Of a stretch of DNA of 11,334 bases, positions 7,265 to 11,334 are shown in pieces. This DNA comes from Dehalococcoidia bacterium. GTDB taxonomy: Bacteria > Chloroflexota > Dehalococcoidia > GIF9 > UBA5620. The notes beneath the pieces were generated by a model. It saw only the letters and a list, made by a program, of their open reading frames with translations, was not told the origin of the DNA and searched no databases. Every line of letters starts with the position of its first letter. Positions within the stretch are counted from its first letter, which is position 1. The stretch is taken from contig JADHWZ010000053.1 in the NCBI GenBank assembly GCA_016783225.1, forward strand, positions 1 through 11,334. The letters run 5' to 3'. The translations under genes and the position numbers were made by a program.

Positions 7265-7903
7265 TTACCTCTTAAGAATGAACTTGATGTCTGAGTTTTC
7301 CATGTATCTTGGTTTACAAACTACTAATGTTTCTGGCTCACCCAGCTTCTTCAATGCTGTTTTATAAGCCTTGCGCTTGTTTTCGCTAGCACGATAGTCT
7401 GCACAATATTGGTCTATTGCAAAAATCATATCAGCAAAGAATAGAGGTACGCTAATTCTTAGTTTCAATTCCTCTTGCTCTTGGTAAACTTGAAGATGCT
7501 TGTTCCGTTGGCTAGTGTCAGAAAGTACAATACCCAGAATGGCTCCATTAGTAAGGCTTAACCTTTTGGGTGTTGATTTGTGAATCCAACCGTGCCTAAG
7601 TGTATAATAGAGTAGCCCTCCTACTTCTGTATATCTACTATCAGCCTTACCAAAGTAATCTCTTATAAATTTGACAGCGTTGCCTGCTTTGGAATCACCA
7701 CGATACACATAACCCAAAAAATCAATGTGAATCAGCATTAGTGCCATCGGAGCATCCCAAGGTGCCGAAAGTGGCATACCTCCCCATCCAAGCAGGTGAT
7801 TTACGACCACCTCCAGTGGCTCCTTTATATCTTCCTCTATTGGTTCAATAACCTCGAATCTACTTATAGGACTCTGCGTATTGCCAGAATTGCAATCCGC
7901 CAT
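7265..7903 (-). CDS. Hypothetical protein with HEPN-like RHxxxH motif
   Basis: An unrecognised soluble protein, 212 residues from ATG 7903. That start is preferred because AAGGA lies 9 nt upstream. Other in-frame starts are ATG 7930, ATG 7921 and TTG 7954. The segment FIRDYFGKADSRY ... LLYYTLRHGWIHKSTPKR (residues about 79-114) is a helix ending in R103-H104-x3-H108. This matches the R(N/H/D)xxxH pattern of HEPN-domain RNases common in toxin-antitoxin and defence systems. The motif lies mid-protein and not in the last helix of a minimal HEPN domain, so the resemblance may be fortuitous. Sampled lines here are 33-37% GC against about 50-60% in the flanking repair genes, suggesting acquisition. 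The first gene of a tight three-gene set with the next two unknowns. Confidence 0.7.
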   Translation of the reverse strand: MADCNSGNTQSPISRFEVIEPIEEDIKEPLEVVVNHLLGWGGMPLSAPWDAPMALMLIHIDFLGYVYRGDSKAGNAVKFIRDYFGKADSRYTEVGGLLYYTLRHGWIHKSTPKRLSLTNGAILGIVLSDTSQRNKHLQVYQEQEELKLRISVPLFFADMIFAIDQYCADYRASENKRKAYKTALKKLGEPETLVVCKPRYMENSDIKFILKR

Positions 7904-7988
7904 TATGTGCCATCCTTTCATGGATTTCATTTCACGCTTCTCTACGCCTAGCAATTGTCTCGCTTAGCCCTGCTTTCTTCGCCTAAGG

Positions 7989-8348
7989 TTATTTGCCTGC
8001 TTTTGGTGTTTCACTCATTTCAGGGTTCCCTTTTGGACTGAATATGACTTTTACCTCAGAGGGAAACCCAATCTCGAAGCCATCTATCACTATATTGTCT
8101 TTGAGGAAAGGGGTGAGCTTCCTCCAAAACCCTCTTTCCCCTTCACGCAGTGCTTGGCTTACGGCAGCGTCCACACTGGGTTTAACCCCAATCCTTGCCA
8201 CAAGCTCAGCGACGAAAACCTTCGCTTTTTCTTTCCCATACCCCCAGTCTTCCGAGACAATATCACGGTTGTTTGAGCCGCAATTTTGGCAGGCTTCGTT
8301 GATAGCGTTGAACGTGCAGCCACAGTCGTTACAACGAGCAATAACCAT
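7989..8348 (-). CDS. Small zinc-ribbon protein, unknown
   Basis: A 119-residue protein with an N-terminal zinc ribbon built from C6-x2-C9 and C20-x2-C23 (C11 is an extra cysteine), followed by a helical segment about 40-85 and a short beta-rich tail about 87-106 (IVIDGFEIGFPSEVKVIFSP). No named family is recognised beyond the ribbon. The start ATG 8348 has a perfect AGGAGG 6 nt upstream, so it is strongly translated if transcribed. It lies 122 nt after the DUF2283 gene and about 85 nt before the next unknown gene, so shared transcription is plausible but less certain than for its tightly packed neighbours. The ribbon could bind nucleic acid or a protein partner. Confidence 0.75.
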   Translation of the reverse strand: MVIARCNDCGCTFNAINEACQNCGSNNRDIVSEDWGYGKEKAKVFVAELVARIGVKPSVDAAVSQALREGERGFWRKLTPFLKDNIVIDGFEIGFPSEVKVIFSPKGNPEMSETPKAGK

Positions 8349-8470
8349 TTCCTGCCTCCTTGATATTCTTGAGCCGCCATTTAGGAACTTTGAAGGCGCG
8401 AAAACCCCATTCAGAATGTCTCTTTCCCCCTCTGATCAAAATGAGAGAGAACCAAAGGGAAGTTCGCAAA
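8349..8470 (-). other. Intergenic region between DUF2283 and zinc-ribbon genes
   Basis: These 122 nt hold the AGGAGG ribosome binding site of the zinc-ribbon gene. No good promoter pair, no T-tailed hairpin and no small ORF with a ribosome binding site was found. It is the largest gap in the minus-strand run and the likeliest place for an internal promoter or terminator, though neither is seen. Confidence 0.4.
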
Positions 8471-8680
8471 CTACCCCGGGACATTCACCAGGTCGACGTC
8501 AAGGATTTCCTCCTTCAGAGAGCTAACTTTGAGGATGGAGAACCCAATAACATTCCCCTCCATATCAACCTTCTCCATAACCTGGTCAGGGCTTGTCTCC
8601 CGAAAGTAGCCTTCTTTCTGGTTGAACATCACCTCAAGGAAGTCCCCTTTGGAGTCATACCAGACCTTTACTTTTTCCAT
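8471..8680 (-). CDS. DUF2283 family protein, possible antitoxin
   Basis: A 69-residue protein with the DUF2283 layout: an opening strand plus acidic hairpin (VKVWYDSKGDFLEVMF), then a strand pair ending in DMEGNVIGFSILKVSSLKEE. Members are small beta-rich proteins often found beside small predicted toxins, so an antitoxin role is a reasonable inference but not shown. ATG 8680 has AGGAGAGG about 4 nt upstream. The ribosome binding site and start lie inside the true 3' end of the nuclease-like gene, giving a 13-nt overlap (8668-8680) once that gene's frameshift is corrected. The overlap argues that the two genes belong together and are translated in a coupled way. This ORF is intact while its partner is broken. 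Confidence 0.75.
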   Translation of the reverse strand: MEKVKVWYDSKGDFLEVMFNQKEGYFRETSPDQVMEKVDMEGNVIGFSILKVSSLKEEILDVDLVNVPG

Positions 8681-8978
8681 AGAACCTCTCCTTGTTTAAC
8701 CCTATCAGTGAAGTATGCCGTGATAATAGAAAGATCGCCTTCTACATATTTACCACTACGCAGAGATACTTATCCCCTATAGCAAGCCTCCGATAAAGGC
8801 GGTGGAATAGCGTGACAGTGTCATCGCTCCGCGACTGTATTACCACATCAGGCTCAAGAAGTGTCTCAGCAAGCTTATTCTCATGTCCCCGCATTTCGGG
8901 ATGCTCCAGGAGATGTGTCCTGCGCTCCTCAATAAGGTTTACGCTGTTTCCCCAAACATCCCGCAACTGCAGAGCCAT
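8668..8978 (-). pseudogene. PBECR-like nuclease toxin gene with single-base frameshift
   Basis: From ATG 8978 the frame reads 78 residues (MALQLRDVWGNSVNLIEERR, HLLEHPEM, PDVVIQSRSDD, GDKYLCVVV) and stops at TAG 8742. The segments fit small PBECR/BECR-fold nuclease-like proteins, whose usual ending continues past VVVK. That ending is present in the -1 frame: from 8748 it reads YVEGDLSIITAYFTDRVKQG then EVLWKK, stopping at TAA 8670-8668. Adding one A to the AAA run at 8749-8751 restores a 103-residue protein ending GEVLWKK. The missing part includes the ITAYFTD strand where family catalytic residues are expected, so the product as given is probably inactive. ATG 8978 is preferred over the farther start at 9038 because it forms TAATG with the upstream small ORF. 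Recent mutation versus sequencing error is undecided. Confidence 0.72.
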
Positions 8979-9082
8979 TAGCTCTTGGCCTCTATTAGCC
9001 TGGCGGTACCATTGCCGAAAATATCTACCACCTTGCATCGGGCAGCTTCAATAATCCCGCCCACCTTGCTCCCTAAATCCAT
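8978..9082 (-). CDS. 34-residue small ORF bridging nurA and the toxin-like gene
   Basis: ATG 9082 opens a 34-codon ORF inside the last codons of nurA (10-nt overlap, different frame) and closes at TAA 8980-8978, forming TAATG with the start of the nuclease-like gene. The product begins MDLGSKVGGIIEAARCK and ends VDIFGNGTARLIEAKS. A weak AAGAG lies 6 nt upstream. Its end resembles the opening of the next protein (DIFGNGTARLIEAK versus DVWGNSVNLIEER), which could be chance or a relic of duplication. Both junctions are of the coupled type, the main support that it is translated. No family is recognised. Confidence 0.4.
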   Translation of the reverse strand: MDLGSKVGGIIEAARCKVVDIFGNGTARLIEAKS

Positions 9083-10275
9083 CTCGTTCTCTTGCTTTGC
9101 TGTTTGGCTGAGCTCTCCAGCCACATTCCGCTTTCGGCCAGTGTCTGCTCCACCAGCCCCCAGAACTGCTCACGGTCACCACCAGTCACCACCGCTTTCT
9201 CGTGAGCCTCACTCAGGGCGACGGGATAACCTAGTCCCCGCTGACATTGGTCCAAAATCACCGAATGGACCAGTCCAACCAACTCCTTCTCCTCAGCCAC
9301 CCAAAGAGGAATCTCCACCCGCGCTACCTCCTCGTCAAGCTTGACATAGAAGAAATTGACCTCGTGGATTCCATAATGTTTCTTTACCACTGAAGAGCGA
9401 CTGCTGAATATAGCTGATCGTTCCCCGGAAGCCAACAGCTGACCGAAGAGGTCACGATCAAGCAGGCCGCCAACAGCATCACATTCCCTGCCCTCAGATT
9501 TGCCGTCGCAACAGTGGTCACAATCTACAGGCTGGTGAGGGCAAATGGCGAGACGCAATGCATTGACCACGTCAGTGCTCCGAGGAAAACTGACATAGCT
9601 TGCCACAGCCAGTTGCTTATTTCGGTGAAGCTCTGTTAGTACATCAAGGTGTTTCAAAAGGCCATCCACCAGAAGTTCATGAATGACGAAATCAGGATAA
9701 GTTTGCCCAGCCAACCCCCATAGAACAAGCGAGCCATCGAGCAACCCCAGGATGGGCAGGGCTGCTTCTACCTGTTTGGCCCGCTCAGCCAGCAAGCGGC
9801 ATTCTTCGACGCTGCGCTTTATTCCCAGAAGCTGGCCCTCTATTGGAACCTGTCGACCATCTGGAGATGAAATGGCGACCTCGCCGTCCTGGAAGTAAAG
9901 GAGAGGCAAACTGGAAAGACAGGCGTCAGGGTTTCGACCATACTGAAGCTGAGCAACGCCGATATTAATCAAGAAGCAACGAGCAGAATGGTGGCGGTCA
10001 ACATCAATATGAGAACCATCACTCGCAAGGACAATACAATTCTCGGGACAAGGTGATGCTCGCTCACGGAGATCAATCCTTTCCCTTAACCCCGCCACCA
10101 GCCAGGTAGCCTTGCTCGTTTCAATCTTCCGTGCCAGGTGATTCAGTTCAGCGGCCGGAGACTGGAGAGTCTCCAGGGCGAAAACAAGCCTAGCTCGCTT
10201 CTCGCCCTCCCGTGTTTTCAGACTGGCTGCCAAATCCTCAACCTGAGCAACCAATTGAGCCAAGTCCAGCGACAT
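9073..10275 (-). CDS. nurA: NurA-family nuclease
   Basis: A 400-residue NurA-domain protein, the nuclease that works with HerA in 5'-end resection of double-strand breaks. Residues 1-75 are a helical coiled region. The NurA core has ASDGSHIDVDRH at 84-95 (metal-binding D86) and LLDGSL at 178-183 (D180), then the C-terminal AHEKAVVTGGDREQFW around 357-372. A cysteine cluster C245, C252, C255, C256, C265 interrupts the domain and could bind metal. ATG 10275 is chosen over an in-frame TTG at 10323 because that TTG falls in the -35 box of the likely promoter, GGGGGAT lies 4 nt before ATG 10275, and MSLDLAQL looks like a natural start. It heads the minus-strand run ending in herA, but is separated from the HAS-barrel and herA genes by about 2.8 kb of other genes. 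Confidence 0.9.
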   Translation of the reverse strand: MSLDLAQLVAQVEDLAASLKTREGEKRARLVFALETLQSPAAELNHLARKIETSKATWLVAGLRERIDLRERASPCPENCIVLASDGSHIDVDRHHSARCFLINIGVAQLQYGRNPDACLSSLPLLYFQDGEVAISSPDGRQVPIEGQLLGIKRSVEECRLLAERAKQVEAALPILGLLDGSLVLWGLAGQTYPDFVIHELLVDGLLKHLDVLTELHRNKQLAVASYVSFPRSTDVVNALRLAICPHQPVDCDHCCDGKSEGRECDAVGGLLDRDLFGQLLASGERSAIFSSRSSVVKKHYGIHEVNFFYVKLDEEVARVEIPLWVAEEKELVGLVHSVILDQCQRGLGYPVALSEAHEKAVVTGGDREQFWGLVEQTLAESGMWLESSAKQQSKRTRWI

Positions 10276-10294
10276 CGCGATCCCCCGGTTCCCC

Positions 10295-10323
10295 AGTATA
10301 TCACGAGGCTTAACCCCGAACAA
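10295..10323 (-). promoter_or_regulatory. Likely nurA promoter
   Basis: On the minus strand, TTGTTC (10323-10318) and TATACT (10300-10295) are separated by 17 nt, and the -10 is extended by TGA (TGnTATACT). The predicted transcript would start about 7 nt further on, leaving a very short leader of 12-15 nt before ATG 10275 that just contains its ribosome binding site. The -35 matches sigma-70 consensus only at TTG. Confidence 0.5.
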
Positions 10324-10352
10324 TCATTACCAGACCCAACTAACTCCAACGA

Positions 10353-10381
10353 TTGCTCGCCCTATCCCGTTCTGCTATCAT
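10353..10381 (+). promoter_or_regulatory. Likely promoter of the deacetylase gene
   Basis: TTGCTC (10353-10358) and TATCAT (10376-10381) are separated by 17 nt; the -10 matches consensus in 5 of 6 positions and the -35 in TTG. A start near 10388 would give a leader of about 48 nt before ATG 10436. It stands back to back with the nurA promoter, about 30 nt away. Confidence 0.45.
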
Positions 10382-10435
10382 AAGGCCGTATAAGCACCTC
10401 AAGACCTGAGAACTCCTGAAGAACACTAGGCTACA

Positions 10436-11334
10436 ATGAGAGTCGGTTTGGTCTACGACCCAGTCTATCTGGAGCACGACACCGGCACACACGTTGAGAA
10501 CGCCCAGAGACTAAGGGGCACCATGTCCCTCCTCGAGGACAACGAGCTCAAAGACAAGCTTGTTTTGCTCTCGCCGCGTCCAGCTACAGTAGATGAGCTG
10601 TCAGCGGTACATGCTCAGGAGTACATTTCCCGCATTCAAGCCCAGGCCGAAAGAGGCGGTGGCTGGCTCGACGGTGATACTGTAATGTCACGGAGATCCT
10701 ACGACGCAGCTATCCACGCTGCCGGTGGCGCTTTAACTGCAGTTGAAGCTGTGATGGCCAAAAGAGTCGATAGTGCCTTCGCCTTGGTTAGACCACCGGG
10801 ACACCACGCCACCTGCTGGCAGGCAATGGGCTTTTGCCTGTTCAACAACGTAGCCATAGCTGCCAAATACGCCTTAGCCAACTTCGATATCGAGCGGGTT
10901 CTGATTGTCGATTTTGATGTTCACCACGGGAACGGCACACAAGACACCTTTTATGCCGACCCGCACGTCGTCTACTTCTCCACCCACGAGTACCCTTTTT
11001 ACCCGGGGACTGGAAGTGTTGACGAGACTGGAACTCGGGATGGCGAGGGTTTCACCATTAACGTACCTCTCATTGCCGGCTGGGGAGACGACGAATACCA
11101 GGCAGTCTTCGAAGATGTCCTGGCGCCAATCGCCAGACGTTTCGAGCCACAACTTATTCTGGTCTCCGCCGGCTATGATGCTCACTGGGCTGACAGCATC
11201 GCGCAGATGCAGGTGAGCGTCTCTGGCTTCGCCCGCTTAGTGGAAATCATAAGAACCCTTACCGGTATGCTATGTGAAGGACGTCTGGTCTTCACCCTGG
11301 AGGGCGGTTACCATCCCGAAGCATTGCCCTTGTC
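10436..11334 (+). CDS. Histone deacetylase superfamily (AcuC/acetylpolyamine type), 3' partial
   Basis: A zinc-dependent deacetylase of the arginase/HDAC fold; 299 codons are present and the frame runs off the right edge. The catalytic set is complete as far as it is visible: PPGHH at 120-124 (the His pair), DFDVHHGNG at 159-167 with zinc ligands D161 and H163, AGYDAH at 245-250 with third ligand D248, and LEGGY at 288-292 with the transition-state Tyr292. Bacterial members remove acetyl groups from proteins such as acetyl-CoA synthetase (AcuC) or from polyamines, and sequence alone does not choose between them. ATG 10436 begins MRVGLVYDPVYLEHDTG, a typical family start; the ribosome binding site is weak (AGG, 5 nt upstream). 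It is divergent from nurA and shares the intergenic region with it. Confidence 0.93.
   Translation, partial: MRVGLVYDPVYLEHDTGTHVENAQRLRGTMSLLEDNELKDKLVLLSPRPATVDELSAVHAQEYISRIQAQAERGGGWLDGDTVMSRRSYDAAIHAAGGALTAVEAVMAKRVDSAFALVRPPGHHATCWQAMGFCLFNNVAIAAKYALANFDIERVLIVDFDVHHGNGTQDTFYADPHVVYFSTHEYPFYPGTGSVDETGTRDGEGFTINVPLIAGWGDDEYQAVFEDVLAPIARRFEPQLILVSAGYDAHWADSIAQMQVSVSGFARLVEIIRTLTGMLCEGRLVFTLEGGYHPEALPL

Noticed and set aside
8440..8466. GAAC/GTTC inverted repeat after the DUF2283 gene as terminator
   Set aside because: The stem is only 4 bp and no T-tract follows on the minus strand.
7993..8526. 177-codon plus-strand ORF
   Set aside because: It mirrors the zinc-ribbon gene, which has a perfect ribosome binding site and a clear CxxC...CxxC; the plus-strand product is Ser/Pro-rich shadow sequence.
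8742..8760. Programmed -1 frameshifting to make the full nuclease-like protein
   Set aside because: No X-XXY-YYZ slippery heptamer is present at the shift (GTA-AAT-ATG context) and no stimulatory hairpin was seen, so a lost base is simpler.
8360..8782. 140-codon plus-strand ORF
   Set aside because: It runs antisense through the DUF2283 gene and the end of the nuclease-like gene, whose products are recognisable; no ribosome binding site supports it.
8979..9038. Upstream start for the nuclease-like protein adding 20 residues
   Set aside because: No ribosome binding site precedes 9038, and the extension lies over the 34-codon ORF that leads into ATG 8978 through TAATG.
10276..10323. Upstream TTG start for NurA adding 16 residues
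   Set aside because: The TTG is part of the likely -35 box and the added residues do not look like a family N-terminus; ATG 10275 has its own ribosome binding site.
1..11334. CRISPR array, tRNA, rRNA or insertion sequence
   Set aside because: No regularly spaced repeats, tRNA-like cloverleaf, rRNA segment, transposase ORF or flanking inverted/direct repeats were seen on reading through both strands.

Overview
The window reads as ordinary bacterial chromosome of roughly 50% GC with one AT-richer accessory block. The gene content best fits Chloroflexota, perhaps a Dehalococcoidia-like lineage known from metagenomes. The grounds are a MA-type metallopeptidase, a bacterial NurA plus a HAS-barrel-like protein plus HerA, a D-aminoacylase remnant beside a family-5 solute-binding lipoprotein, and an AcuC-type deacetylase. 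This taxonomic reading is inference from gene content; no rRNA or other marker gene is present.

Layout, plus strand 1-3897: the 3' part of a MA-like metallopeptidase (open at the left edge) overlaps radC by 4 nt. A 230-nt non-coding stretch with a strong hairpin follows. Next come the two ends of an N-acyl-D-amino-acid deacylase whose whole catalytic middle is missing, and this remnant is still joined by an ATGA overlap to an intact lipoprotein solute-binding protein.

Minus strand 10275-4009: one continuous run of genes begins with nurA and ends with a HAS-barrel-like protein and herA, the nuclease and translocase partners of DNA end processing. Between nurA and the HAS-barrel gene sit about 2.8 kb of other genes. 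In transcription order they are a 34-codon small ORF, a PBECR-like nuclease toxin gene broken by a single-base frameshift, a DUF2283 protein, a zinc-ribbon protein, an unknown protein with an RHxxxH (HEPN-like) motif, an unknown helical protein, a two-TM mini-protein, and a 19-codon lysine-rich mini-ORF with a very strong ribosome binding site. Several junctions overlap or lie within 4 nt, so much of the run looks translationally coupled. The block from about 6.3 to 8.0 kb is visibly AT-richer (33-42% GC in sampled lines) than nurA (62% in a sampled line) or herA (50%), which suggests acquired cargo.

Plus strand 10436-end: a histone-deacetylase-superfamily gene, open at the right edge, diverges from nurA across an intergenic region with a plausible promoter for each direction.

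The most promising candidate for something undescribed is the nurA-to-herA run. A DNA end-processing machine that in other genomes is encoded compactly here carries a toxin-like module and several unknown small proteins inside its own operon. The individual functions of the cargo genes are inferred or unknown.
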